The translations under genes and the position numbers were made by a program. Source: Hyphomicrobiales bacterium (lineage in GTDB: Bacteria > Pseudomonadota > Alphaproteobacteria > Rhizobiales > Rhizobiaceae). From it: a DNA stretch of 64,000 nucleotides. The stretch lies in NCBI GenBank assembly GCA_900472295.1, contig UCIA01000007.1, positions 65,686-129,685 on the forward strand, read 5' to 3'. The notes under the pieces were generated by a model. The model worked only from the letters and a program-made list of their open reading frames with translations, was not told where the DNA came from and made no database searches. Positions 35,123-43,856 of this stretch are shown in pieces. Within the stretch, counting starts at the first letter, position 1, and each line of letters starts with the position of its first letter.

Positions 35123-35167
35123 ATGAACATGCGCTCGATCAAGACCATTTGGTGGTGGGCTCGCTGA
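35123..35167 (+). CDS. trpL: Trp operon leader peptide
   Basis: 14 residues, MNMRSIKTIWWWAR, with three consecutive Trp codons (TGG TGG TGG). The ending IWWWAR matches the S. meliloti leader peptide peTrpL. Stalling at the Trp codons under Trp shortage frees the antiterminator of the downstream leader RNA. In S. meliloti both the leader RNA and peptide also act in trans on other transcripts. Too short for automatic gene calling. Confidence 0.93.
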   Translation: MNMRSIKTIWWWAR

Positions 35168-35169
35168 CA

Positions 35170-35245
35170 GCGGCCTGTTCGAACGCGTTCGCGTGAAAAT
35201 AGAGGGTGGCCGCAACGGAATGTCCGGGCGGCCATTTGTTTTTTC
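35170..35245 (+). promoter_or_regulatory. Trp attenuator: antiterminator and terminator
   Basis: The terminator stem pairs 35207-35213 (TGGCCGC) with 35228-35234 (GCGGCCA), with an inner CGGA/TCCG stem, followed by TTTGTTTTTT. The competing antiterminator pairs 35170-35175 (GCGGCC) with 35208-35213 (GGCCGC). These share one arm, as required for attenuation. Confidence 0.9.
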
Positions 35246-35293
35246 AAAGCCAGTCCCGGGTCCGTTGCCCCAACAAGCCAGATGGAGACGGCA

Positions 35294-37486
35294 ATGACGA
35301 CGATGAAGGTTCTGGAAAACGGCGCTGAACGCTTCGTGACCGCGGGTGGCGTCACCATCACCCGCGAGCGCCACGACAAGCCCTATGCCGGCGCGATCGA
35401 CGCTTATGTCGACGGGCTGAATTCGCGCCGTGGCGCGGTGTTTTCCTCGAACTACGAATATCCCGGCCGCTATACGCGCTGGGATACGGCCATCATCGAT
35501 CCGCCGCTGGTGATTTCCGCGCGTGGCCGCGCCATGCGCATCGAGGCGCTGAACAGCCGCGGCGAGGCGCTGCTGCCGGTGATCGGCAAGACGTTGGCCG
35601 GCATTACCGAGGTGACAATCGCCGAAACCTCGAAAAAGCTGATCCGCCTAGACGTCGCCAAGCCCGGCCGCGTCTTTACCGAGGAAGAGCGCAGCCGCGT
35701 GCCTTCCGTCTTCACCGTGCTGCGCGCCATCACCGCTCTGTTCAAAACCGACGAAGACGCCAATCTCGGCCTTTACGGTGCTTTCGGCTACGACCTCGCC
35801 TTCCAGTTCGATCCGGTCGACTACAAGCTCGAGCGCAGAGAGAGCCAGCGCGACCTGGTCCTGTTCCTGCCCGACGAGATCCTGGTCGTCGACCACTATT
35901 CGACCAAGGCCTGGACCGATCGCTACGACTATTCCGGTGAGGGTTTTTCGACCGAGGGACTGCCGCGCGACGAGATCGCCGAGCCGTTCAAGACCGCCGA
36001 CCGCATCCCGCCGCGCGGCGACCATGAGCCCGGCGAATATGCCAATCTGGTGCGCAAGGCGATGGACAGTTTCAAGCGCGGCGACCTGTTCGAGGTCGTG
36101 CCCGGCCAGATGTTCTACGAGCGCTGCGAGACGCAGCCGTCCGAAATCTCGCGCAAGCTAAAGTCGATCAACCCCTCGCCCTATTCGTTCTTCATCAATC
36201 TCGGCGAAAACGAATATCTGATCGGCGCCTCGCCCGAAATGTTCGTGCGCGTCAACGGCCGCCGCGTCGAGACCTGCCCGATCTCCGGCACCATCAAGCG
36301 TGGCGACGACGCCATTTCCGACAGTGAGCAGATCCTGAAGCTGCTCAACTCCAAGAAGGATGAATCCGAGCTGACCATGTGCTCGGACGTCGACCGCAAC
36401 GACAAATCCAGGGTCTGCGATCCGGGCTCCGTGCGCGTCATCGGCCGCCGCCAGATCGAGATGTATTCGCGTCTGATTCATACCGTCGATCACATCGAAG
36501 GGCGGTTGCGCGAAGGCATGGATGCCTTCGACGCCTTCCTGTCGCACGCCTGGGCGGTCACCGTCACCGGCGCGCCAAAACTGTGGGCCATGCGCTTCAT
36601 CGAGCAGAACGAGAAAAGCCCGCGCGCTTGGTATGGCGGCGCCATCGGCATGGTCAATTTCAACGGCGACATGAACACCGGCCTCACCTTGCGCACCATC
36701 CGCATCAAGGACGGCATTGCCGAGGTGCGCGCCGGCGCCACGCTGCTCTTCGACAGCATCCCCGAGGAAGAAGAAGCCGAAACCGAATTGAAGGCATCCG
36801 CCATGCTCTCCGCCATCCGTGACGCCAAATTGGGCAACGCCGCAGGCACCGAACGCACCACTGCGCACGTCGGCGACGGCGTCAACATCCTGCTTGTCGA
36901 CCACGAGGACTCCTTCGTCCACACGCTGGCCAATTATTTCCGCCAGACCGGCGCCAATGTCTCGACCGTACGCACGCCGGTGCCGGAAGAGGTGTTCGAA
37001 CGGCTGAAGCCCGATCTCGTCGTATTGTCGCCCGGACCGGGCACGCCGAAGGATTTCGACTGCGCCGCCACCATCAAGAAGGCTCGCGCCCGGGACCTTC
37101 CGATCTTTGGCGTCTGCCTTGGCCTGCAAGCGCTGGCCGAGGCCTATGGCGGCGAACTGAGGCAGTTGCATGTGCCGATGCACGGCAAACCGTCGCGCAT
37201 CCGCGTCTCCAAGCCCGGCATCATCTTCTCCGGCCTGCCCAAGGAAGTCACCGTCGGCCGCTACCACTCGATCTTTGCCGATCCGGTGCGGCTTCCTGAC
37301 GATTTCATCGTCACCGCCGAGACAGAGGACGGCGTCATCATGGCCTTCGAGCACCGCAAGGAGCCCATCGCCGCGGTGCAGTTCCATCCGGAATCGATCA
37401 TGACGCTCGGCCACAATGCCGGCATGCGCATCATCGAAAACATCGTCGCCCATCTGCCGCGCAAGGCCAAGGAAAAGGCCGCTTAG
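35294..37486 (+). CDS. trpE(G): Fused anthranilate synthase TrpE(G)
   Basis: 730 residues. Components I and II are fused as usual in Rhizobiales. The TrpE part (about 1-520) has the chorismate-binding core (IKRGDDA, the [16 protein letters not shown] segment, TVTGAPK, WYGGAIG). The TrpG part (about 530-725) has Cys608 in GVCLGLQ and the HPE triad partner in QFHPESI. It makes anthranilate from chorismate and glutamine. Start set at 35294 for a GGAG site; ATG at 35282 is in frame. Controlled by the leader and attenuator directly upstream. Confidence 0.96.
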   Translation: MTTMKVLENGAERFVTAGGVTITRERHDKPYAGAIDAYVDGLNSRRGAVFSSNYEYPGRYTRWDTAIIDPPLVISARGRAMRIEALNSRGEALLPVIGKTLAGITEVTIAETSKKLIRLDVAKPGRVFTEEERSRVPSVFTVLRAITALFKTDEDANLGLYGAFGYDLAFQFDPVDYKLERRESQRDLVLFLPDEILVVDHYSTKAWTDRYDYSGEGFSTEGLPRDEIAEPFKTADRIPPRGDHEPGEYANLVRKAMDSFKRGDLFEVVPGQMFYERCETQPSEISRKLKSINPSPYSFFINLGENEYLIGASPEMFVRVNGRRVETCPISGTIKRGDDAISDSEQILKLLNSKKDESELTMCSDVDRNDKSRVCDPGSVRVIGRRQIEMYSRLIHTVDHIEGRLREGMDAFDAFLSHAWAVTVTGAPKLWAMRFIEQNEKSPRAWYGGAIGMVNFNGDMNTGLTLRTIRIKDGIAEVRAGATLLFDSIPEEEEAETELKASAMLSAIRDAKLGNAAGTERTTAHVGDGVNILLVDHEDSFVHTLANYFRQTGANVSTVRTPVPEEVFERLKPDLVVLSPGPGTPKDFDCAATIKKARARDLPIFGVCLGLQALAEAYGGELRQLHVPMHGKPSRIRVSKPGIIFSGLPKEVTVGRYHSIFADPVRLPDDFIVTAETEDGVIMAFEHRKEPIAAVQFHPESIMTLGHNAGMRIIENIVAHLPRKAKEKAA

Positions 37487-37493
37487 AAAAACG

Positions 37494-38441
37494 ATGGCGG
37501 CAACCGAGAACATGGCGGCGATAGCGGCAAAGGCAGCGGCCAGGCAAAGGATCGCCAGCCTTGCCTTCTGGTCGATCATCGTGGCCTGCGTCGTGCTCGC
37601 CCTGAAACTTGCCGCCTGGTATGTCACCGGCTCCGTCGCACTCTACTCGGATGCGCTGGAATCGATCGTCAACGTCATTGCCTCGGCCGCCGCCTATTGG
37701 GCGATCCAGGTCAGCTACAAGCCGGCTGACCAGGACCATCCGTTCGGCCACCATAAGGCCGAGTATTTCTCGGCGGTGCTGGAAGGCGTGCTGATCGTGC
37801 TCGCCTCGCTGCTGATCCTGAACGAAGTCTGGCGCTCGTGGCAGACGCCATCGCCACTTGAGCAGCCCTGGGAAGGTCTCGCCATCAACGGTGTCGCCAC
37901 GGCCATCAACGCCTTCTGGGCCTTCACGCTGATCCGCGCCGGCCGCGCCGCGAAATCACCGGCGCTGGTCGCCGACGGCCGGCACATCATGACCGATGTG
38001 GTGACCTCGATCGGCGTTTTCGGCGGACTGGTCGGCGCCATCCTGACAGGCTGGCAGATCCTCGATCCGGCGCTCGCCGTCATCGTCGCGCTCAACATTC
38101 TTTGGCAGGGCTGGCACGTCATCGGCTCGTCGATGAACGGGCTGATGGACCGCGCCGTCGACACCAGCGAACACATGCACATTCGCGACATCATCTCGGC
38201 CAATTGCAAAGGTGCGCTGGAGGTTCACGACCTCAAGACCCGCATAGCCGGCCGCGCCACCTTCATCGAGTTCCACCTAGTCGTCGACGCCGACATGACC
38301 GTCGGCGCCAGCCACGTCATCTGCGACCGCATCGAGGATGCGCTGAAAGCCGAAATCCCTTCGGTGCGCGTCACCATCCATGTCGAACCGGATGATGAAG
38401 CGAAGCTGCCGAAGGGCACGACAGCAGTGCCTTTCGCGTAA
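37494..38441 (+). CDS. Cation diffusion facilitator (CDF) metal exporter
   Basis: 315 residues with six membrane helices. Metal-site acids lie in helix II (LYSDALESIVN) and helix V (ADGRHIMTDVVTS), with FGHHKAEYFSAVLEG between; a cytoplasmic ferredoxin-like domain ends the protein. The YSDAL/HIMTD pattern (H/D rather than D/D) can affect choice among Zn, Mn, Fe or Co, but I cannot say which. It begins 7 bp after trpE(G), so may be read through from it. Confidence 0.9.
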   Translation: MAATENMAAIAAKAAARQRIASLAFWSIIVACVVLALKLAAWYVTGSVALYSDALESIVNVIASAAAYWAIQVSYKPADQDHPFGHHKAEYFSAVLEGVLIVLASLLILNEVWRSWQTPSPLEQPWEGLAINGVATAINAFWAFTLIRAGRAAKSPALVADGRHIMTDVVTSIGVFGGLVGAILTGWQILDPALAVIVALNILWQGWHVIGSSMNGLMDRAVDTSEHMHIRDIISANCKGALEVHDLKTRIAGRATFIEFHLVVDADMTVGASHVICDRIEDALKAEIPSVRVTIHVEPDDEAKLPKGTTAVPFA

Positions 38442-38489
38442 TGCGATTTAACCAATTCTGGATGAATTCGGGCAGGATGGCTCACCAAA

Positions 38490-38627
38490 TCATTTGAAAA
38501 CGTCGTCGAGAGCGGTACGCATCTGCTCCGCGCACTTCTCTGATGCCGCCTCGACAAAATCGTCATCAAGCGGCCCGACCAATTGATCGAGCCAGTCCCA
38601 ATCCTCTGGAAGCTGTTTCTGCGTCAT
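38490..38627 (-). CDS. Antitoxin-like short protein, VapB tail type
   Basis: 45 residues. The DWDWLDQLVGPLDDDFVEAA segment followed by an ALDDVF ending resembles the C-terminal toxin-binding tail of VapB/AbrB-type antitoxins; the AbrB DNA-binding part is absent. A GAGG site precedes the ATG. It may be a lone antitoxin fragment that still blocks a VapC toxin, or debris. No toxin gene is next to it. Missed by length cut-offs. Confidence 0.5.
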   Translation of the reverse strand: MTQKQLPEDWDWLDQLVGPLDDDFVEAASEKCAEQMRTALDDVFK

Positions 38628-38635
38628 GACCGGCC

Positions 38636-39727
38636 TCAAGGCGCACACGCCGACTGCGGCATAGCCTCCAACCGGTAGACCTTGTCATCGGACTTGGTCT
38701 TGCCATCCGCCGAGCACAGGTCGACGATCGCCAGGCTGCTGTTGGGGTTGGCGAGCATCATGGTGCCGTTGGCGCCGCGCTTGAGGTAGATTTCCTTTTG
38801 GCTGATGTCGCAGGCAAAATTGCTCATCTTCGCGCTGGCCGCGCAGCGCCACTGGTCCGCCTCGCCCTGGCAGGAATAGGTCTGCGTGACCTTGGCCCCG
38901 TTCTTCCTGGTGGTCACGGAAACGCCGATGTCGGCGCCGTCGGGCCAGTTGGCGACATCGCCGCCTGAGGCAAAGGAGGCCAGTTCCACCGGCCCGCGAA
39001 AGACACGGATCGACTGAGTCACCTGGTCGGGATGCGAGGAGAGATGCGCGGAATCGTAGTCGCGCCCATAGCAGAATGGCTGGTCCGACTTCAGCCGCTC
39101 GCGCAGTGGCGCGCCGAGAGCCGGATCGATCGGATCGATCTTGGCGAATTCGGCCTGGCAGGTAGCAGTCGGCATCGGGTCGAGGCGGAAATTGTCGTCC
39201 TCCGAGCCCAGCGCCTGCCGGTCATATTCGGCCTCGCCCAGTTCGTCTTCCGATCCGGCGTCGAGATAGAGATCAGATGAGACATCGTTGAGGATCAGGC
39301 GGCCTTTATCGTCGAGCTTCAGCGAGGCCATGGTGCGGTCGCAGTCCATGCCGCAGCGGATCGGACCTGACTTGCCGTCCTCGGACTCGTGATTGCACCA
39401 GCCCCCGGCCCATTGCGGCGTCTTGGCGCCGCGCACCGTGGTGGTGAGAAAACCGTTATAGGAGGTATCGGCGTTTGCCACCGGCTCTTCATTCGGATGA
39501 CTCACCGGATCATGGCCATAGAGGAAGAAAATCCGCGCCACCTTCTGCTTCGGATGCGCCTTGAGGTGGGCTGCGTCATAGACCCGGCCGAAACAGGCAT
39601 CGGCGCCGTTTGGGCTGAGCTCGGGCAGACCGAGCCTTTCATCGGCAAGAGCCGAGCCGGCAAGCGCGCCGAGCAACACTGCGCCAAATCCGGCGCCAAC
39701 AAAACTCTTCCACGTTGTGAGCGTCAT
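38636..39727 (-). CDS. Secreted protein with tandem duplicated domain
   Basis: 363 residues with a signal peptide (about residues 1-28). The mature protein holds two related units: the first begins with CFGRVYDAAHLKAHPKQ (about residue 45), the second with CYGRDYDSAHLSSHPDQ (about residue 218). Each goes on with further paired Cys (WCNHESED and TMASLKLD; SCQGEADQW and DISQKEIYLKRG). It probably folds as two similar beta domains with disulfides in the periplasm. I know no function; no family name is secure. GGGGAGGGG site ahead of the start. Confidence 0.7.
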   Translation of the reverse strand: MTLTTWKSFVGAGFGAVLLGALAGSALADERLGLPELSPNGADACFGRVYDAAHLKAHPKQKVARIFFLYGHDPVSHPNEEPVANADTSYNGFLTTTVRGAKTPQWAGGWCNHESEDGKSGPIRCGMDCDRTMASLKLDDKGRLILNDVSSDLYLDAGSEDELGEAEYDRQALGSEDDNFRLDPMPTATCQAEFAKIDPIDPALGAPLRERLKSDQPFCYGRDYDSAHLSSHPDQVTQSIRVFRGPVELASFASGGDVANWPDGADIGVSVTTRKNGAKVTQTYSCQGEADQWRCAASAKMSNFACDISQKEIYLKRGANGTMMLANPNSSLAIVDLCSADGKTKSDDKVYRLEAMPQSACAP

Positions 39728-39827
39728 GGGCCCCTCCCCCGCATCGACAGGACGTAACGTCAGTTTATGCTAGGATCATGGCCGCAGCTACGCAATTTGC
39801 GGTAAGCGCCAGAACGAGGAGGATGCG

Positions 39828-40256
39828 ATGCGCCGACGCGACATGTTCCGTGCCACCCTTGCAGGTGCTGCCAGCCTGTTCGGGCTGAGCCGGGCTGCCG
39901 CCGCCGAGGACAGGCCGAAGGTCGCCTATCACCTCAGCGACCTCGACAAGGTCAATTTCGTGCTCGGCAACATCAAGAACCACTATGAAGGCACCGGAGG
40001 CAATGTCGACATCGTGCTGGTCGTGCACGGTCCGGCCCTTGCCGGCTTCAACTCGAAAGGCATATCGGCGGCGGTTTCGGGACGCTTTGCCGGCCTCGTT
40101 AAGCAAGGTCTTGAGCCGCACGCCTGCGGCAACACCATGAAAGGCATGGAGATCACGCTTGCCGACCTGATCGAGGGCTTCCACGCCGCCGACAAGGGCG
40201 GCGTCGTCAAGCTCGCCGAACTGCAGCGCCAAGGATACGCCTATCTCCGGCCCTAA
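39828..40256 (+). CDS. DsrE-family protein with Tat-like signal
   Basis: 142 residues. An N-terminal MRRRDMFRATLAGAAS looks like a twin-arginine signal. The mature part (KVAYHLSDLDKVNFVLGNI, VDIVLVVHGPAL, and CGNTMKGMEI with one Cys) fits the DsrE/DsrF-like fold. Cytoplasmic members relay sulfur by a Cys persulfide; exported ones like this are of unknown role. GAGGAGG site before the start. Confidence 0.82.
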   Translation: MRRRDMFRATLAGAASLFGLSRAAAAEDRPKVAYHLSDLDKVNFVLGNIKNHYEGTGGNVDIVLVVHGPALAGFNSKGISAAVSGRFAGLVKQGLEPHACGNTMKGMEITLADLIEGFHAADKGGVVKLAELQRQGYAYLRP

Positions 40257-40330
40257 ACCGCCACGGGCTTGAACGTGAAGGCCATGAGAGCCTACGAAGG
40301 GAGGCCGAACATCCCCAAGGAAAAGTGCTC

Positions 40331-41110
40331 ATGACCGCGACAACCCTCGTCATCCCCGATCTTGCCGGCAAGGCGGTGTTGGTCACCGGTGCTTCGACCG
40401 GCATAGGTGCGGCCCTTGCGCTGGCCTATGCCCAGCAAAAAAGCCGTGTCGCGCTGCACTACAACTCAAGCCGGGAAGCGGCCGAGAAACTGGCCAAGAC
40501 GATCCGCGACGGCGGCGGCGACGTGTTCCTCACACAGGGCGATTTCTCGCAGGCCGCCGATGTCGAGCGCGTCGTCGAGGAAAGCGCGCAACATTTCGGC
40601 CGGCTCGACGGGCTGGTCAACAATGCCGGCGGCATGCTTGGCCGCGTGGCCTATGCCGAGCAGACCGAAGCGCATTACGATGCGGTGATGGACCTCAACG
40701 CCCGCTCGGTGCTGACGGCGTCGCGCAAGGCGATCCCATGGCTGAAGAAACAGGGCGGCTTCATCGTCAACACCTCGTCGATTGCCGCGCGCAATGGCGC
40801 CGGCGGCGGCGCCGGGCTCTATGGCTCGGCCAAGGCCTTCGTCTCCAACGTCACCCGCGGCATGGCCAAGGAACTGATCGGCTTCGGCATCCGCGTCAAT
40901 GCGGTGGCGCCGGGCACGATCCTGACGCCGTTCCACGAGCGCTATTCCACCGACGATCAGATGAAGGGCATGGTCGCCACCATTCCTCAAGGGCGCGCCG
41001 GCACGGCTGAAGACTGCGTCAGCGCCTACCTGTTCCTGTCGTCCGATCTCCTGAGCGGCTACATAACCGGCCAGATTATCGAGGTGAACGGTGGCCAGTT
41101 GATGCCGTGA
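40331..41110 (+). CDS. Short-chain dehydrogenase/reductase
   Basis: 259 residues. Rossmann motif TGASTGIGAA, NNAGG, catalytic Ser in NTSSIAARNG and YGSAK with the Tyr/Lys pair. Preferred cofactor and substrate cannot be read; similar to 3-oxoacyl-ACP reductase FabG-like enzymes. An in-frame GTG lies 6 bp upstream, but the ATG at 40331 with AAGGAAAA upstream seems better. Confidence 0.9.
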   Translation: MTATTLVIPDLAGKAVLVTGASTGIGAALALAYAQQKSRVALHYNSSREAAEKLAKTIRDGGGDVFLTQGDFSQAADVERVVEESAQHFGRLDGLVNNAGGMLGRVAYAEQTEAHYDAVMDLNARSVLTASRKAIPWLKKQGGFIVNTSSIAARNGAGGGAGLYGSAKAFVSNVTRGMAKELIGFGIRVNAVAPGTILTPFHERYSTDDQMKGMVATIPQGRAGTAEDCVSAYLFLSSDLLSGYITGQIIEVNGGQLMP

Positions 41111-41183
41111 GCGAGCAATTGCATACTGCGTCTTGCAACCATGCAGTCATACGAGCGTTTGCTGAGGTTTGGAGGGGAAGGCG

Positions 41184-41492
41184 ATGTACGGACTGATCGG
41201 CAAGATGCGGGCGGCGCGCGGCCAGCGCGACGCGATCATGGATGTCCTGCTCGCCTCGACCGGCGCCATGCCCGGCTGCCTGAGTTATGTCATCGCCCGC
41301 GACCCGGCGGATGCCGACGCCATCTGGGTCACCGAAGTGTGGACCGACGCCGCCAGCCACAAGGCCTCGCTGCAGCTGCCGGAAGTCCAGGCCGCGATCG
41401 CCAAGGCGCGGCCGATCATCGCCGGCTTCGAGTTCCAGGTCGAGACCCATCCCGCCGGCGGCTTCGGCCTGCCTGCCGTCAAGAACGAGTGA
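41184..41492 (+). CDS. Antibiotic-biosynthesis-monooxygenase (ABM/YgiN-like) protein
   Basis: 102 residues of ferredoxin-like ABM fold: MYGLIGKMRAARGQRD, PGCLSYVIARDPAD, WVTEVWTDAASHKASL. The fold is dimeric and found in quinol monooxygenases and haem-degrading enzymes; which applies here is unclear. GGAGGGGAAGG site at 41171. Follows the SDR gene on the same strand. Confidence 0.82.
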   Translation: MYGLIGKMRAARGQRDAIMDVLLASTGAMPGCLSYVIARDPADADAIWVTEVWTDAASHKASLQLPEVQAAIAKARPIIAGFEFQVETHPAGGFGLPAVKNE

Positions 41493-41572
41493 CGCACAGG
41501 AGCCGACGCGGGCCCTGAATTTTCTCCGGCAACGGGGTTCGCATTTTTCCCTCACGGGTCTAAGACCCTCAC

Positions 41573-42661
41573 ATGGACTCCTCGCCAGACCAGCCGGCCG
41601 TCGAACGCATGGCGCGCATGCGCCCGCTCCGGCAGTGGCTGGTGCTGCTGGTCTTCTCGCTGCTGTTTGCCGGCGCGCTGGAATATGCCGCGCTGCCGGC
41701 AGCACTTCTGATCGGTCCGATGCTGGCGGCGATCCTTGCCGGCACCAACGGCGCCACGGTGCGTGTACCCCGCCCGCTGTTCGCCGCCGCCCAGGCCATA
41801 GTCGGCTGCCTTGTCGCGGCCTCGATTTCCACCGACATCTTTTCGGTTTTCTACAAGGAATGGCCGCTGTTCCTCGCCGTGGTGGTGGCAACGCTTGCGG
41901 CGTCCAGCCTGCTTGGTTGGCTGATCAGCCGCTGGCGCATCCTGCCCGGCACCACTGCGGTCTGGGGTTCCTCGCCGGGTGCTGCCACCGCCATGGTGCT
42001 GATGGCCGGCGCCTTCGGCGCCGACCAGCGCCTCGTCGCCTTCATGCAATATCTGCGCGTCATCTTCGTCTCGATGACGGCGGCAATCGTCGCCAAGATG
42101 TGGGTAGACACCTCCGGCATCGAGGTGCCCGCCATCGTCTGGTTTCCGCCGATCGACGCAATGGCCTTTGCCGCCACGCTAGGCGTAGCGCTGGTCGGTG
42201 GCCTGCTCGGTCGCCTTTGCCGGCTGCCGTCGCCGTTCTTCCTTGGCACCTTCATCTTCGGCACCATCGTCCATCTCGGCTTCGGCGTGGCGATGCAGTT
42301 GCCGCCATGGCTGCTGGCGCTCAGCTACGCGATGGTCGGCTGGTCGATCGGGCTGAATTTTACACGGCCGATCCTGCGCCATGCGACACGCGCGCTGCCG
42401 CAGATCGTCGGCTCGATCGTCGTATTGATCGCCTTTTGCGGCGGGCTCGCCTGGCTGATCAGCCATGTCCTCGGCATCGATCCGCTGACCGCCTATCTCG
42501 CAACCAGCCCCGGCGGCATGGACAGCGTCGCCATCATCGCCGCCGCCGCGCAGAACGTCGACATCTCTTTCGTCATGGCGCTGCAGTCGGCCCGTTTCCT
42601 GGTCGTGCTCATCGCAGGACCGAGCATAGCGCGGCTGGTGGCGAAAGCGGTGCGGGAATAG
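41573..42661 (+). CDS. AbrB-family (duplicated) membrane protein
   Basis: 362 residues with about ten membrane helices in two similar halves (each has an ALLIGPMLAAILAG or PSPFFLGTFIFG type re-entrant segment and a following Ala/Val-rich helix). The family is often labelled ammonia monooxygenase or AbrB transcriptional regulator in databases; topology says a transporter. Function not established. Convergent with the siderophore-interacting gene, 13 bp between stops. Confidence 0.82.
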   Translation: MDSSPDQPAVERMARMRPLRQWLVLLVFSLLFAGALEYAALPAALLIGPMLAAILAGTNGATVRVPRPLFAAAQAIVGCLVAASISTDIFSVFYKEWPLFLAVVVATLAASSLLGWLISRWRILPGTTAVWGSSPGAATAMVLMAGAFGADQRLVAFMQYLRVIFVSMTAAIVAKMWVDTSGIEVPAIVWFPPIDAMAFAATLGVALVGGLLGRLCRLPSPFFLGTFIFGTIVHLGFGVAMQLPPWLLALSYAMVGWSIGLNFTRPILRHATRALPQIVGSIVVLIAFCGGLAWLISHVLGIDPLTAYLATSPGGMDSVAIIAAAAQNVDISFVMALQSARFLVVLIAGPSIARLVAKAVRE

Positions 42662-42674
42662 CGCGCCGGCGGAT

Positions 42675-43748
42675 TCATTCCTCGCCGTCTTCGCTCTCGC
42701 CTTGCGTGCCACGCCGCCAATAGGCGGTGACCAGATGCCGGGCGCGCGGCAGGCCCCATTCCTTGCGTACGATCCGGCGGATTTCGCGAAAATCGGAAAA
42801 TTCGCAGGCCGCCCAGAGGTAGTCTGGAAGGGTTGCGCGATCACGCCGGAGCAGCGTCGCAGGCAACAGGCCGGCGGTGCCGGGCTCGCGCCCCTGCCGG
42901 TAGAGCCAGGTAACAGTGATGTTGCCGCGCTCGGCAAGCGCTACCCGGTCCTCGGGACCATCGACTTCGATGAACGCCTCGACCTGCGCGGCCGGCAAAA
43001 GCGCCTCCAGGATTCGGCCGATGGCGGGCAGAGCAGTGTCGTCGCCGAGCAGCAGCAGTCTCTGCGCATCCGGCACGCCACCGCCGCCCGGCCCGATCAT
43101 GCCGATGACATCACCGGCCTGCGCGTTCTCGGCGAAGATGGTGGCGGGCGTATCCTGGCCCGGGTGCAGGACGAAATCGACATCGAGCCAGCCGCTGGCG
43201 GCATCCAGCGCCCGGATCGTGTAGACGCGCACGGTCAGCGCGTCCTCGCCCGATGGCCATACGATCAGCCCGTCAGCGCCCATCGACGGCCAGACCGGCG
43301 GCCTGCCGCGCGGCGGCAACAGGAGCCGGACATGCAGGCCGCCATGCGCGAACCTTTCGAGGTCATGGCCGGTAAAACGCAGCCGATGCATATGCGGCGA
43401 AATTCGCGTTGACGACACCACGCGGATTTCGCGGAAGAACACCGGCGTGCCGGCATCGCTACCGTCACCTTGCCATCTGATGTCGCTCGTGGTGCCAAGA
43501 TGCCGCGAGAAATGCCCGGCGACCGTCATCTTCATGTAGGACAGGCAGGTCTCGTCCACCGCCGCGACCCGGATCAGCACGCCGCCCTCGTCGAGCGTAG
43601 CGTTCAACGAGCCGTAATACATGCGGAATTCCCATTGGTCCGCCATGCCGGTCGCGATTTCGTAGTCGCTGTGCTCGGCCCGCAACCTGTCCATCACCGG
43701 CCGGATGGCCGCATTGCGGATAAGGGTTTGCGCGCTCAACTGGTCCAT
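42675..43748 (-). CDS. DUF2218 plus siderophore-interacting FAD reductase fusion
   Basis: 357 residues. Residues 1-95 match DUF2218 (DYEIATGMADQWEFRMYYG, then VAGHFSRH). From about 105 the siderophore-interacting protein fold begins (MHRLRFTGHDLERF), with FAD-binding VRVYTIRALD and a C-terminal NAD(P)H-type region (LLLGDDTALPAIGRILEAL, YLWAACEFSDFREIRRIV). It would reduce ferric siderophores in the cytoplasm to free iron. A dyad lies upstream at 43822. No transporter gene is nearby. Confidence 0.88.
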   Translation of the reverse strand: MDQLSAQTLIRNAAIRPVMDRLRAEHSDYEIATGMADQWEFRMYYGSLNATLDEGGVLIRVAAVDETCLSYMKMTVAGHFSRHLGTTSDIRWQGDGSDAGTPVFFREIRVVSSTRISPHMHRLRFTGHDLERFAHGGLHVRLLLPPRGRPPVWPSMGADGLIVWPSGEDALTVRVYTIRALDAASGWLDVDFVLHPGQDTPATIFAENAQAGDVIGMIGPGGGGVPDAQRLLLLGDDTALPAIGRILEALLPAAQVEAFIEVDGPEDRVALAERGNITVTWLYRQGREPGTAGLLPATLLRRDRATLPDYLWAACEFSDFREIRRIVRKEWGLPRARHLVTAYWRRGTQGESEDGEE

Positions 43749-43821
43749 CGTTCAGGTCCTTCAATGCCGTTCGCGGCGCTGCCATTGACGCTATGAGGCA
43801 GCCAATTTCGGCGAACCGTAT

Positions 43822-43846
43822 AAACATGATCTATAAAGTCATGTTT
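43822..43846. promoter_or_regulatory. Dyad upstream of siderophore-interacting gene
   Basis: AAACATGA (43822-43829) and TCATGTTT (43839-43846), exact inverted 8-bp arms 9 bp apart, in an AT-rich stretch 74 bp before the siderophore-interacting protein start. Possible operator for an iron-responsive or other dimeric regulator. Confidence 0.5.
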
Positions 43847-43856
43847 TGTGTGAGCA

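Noticed and set aside
36158..37627. 489-codon minus-strand frame opposite trpE(G)
   Set aside because: Antisense shadow of a well-supported gene.
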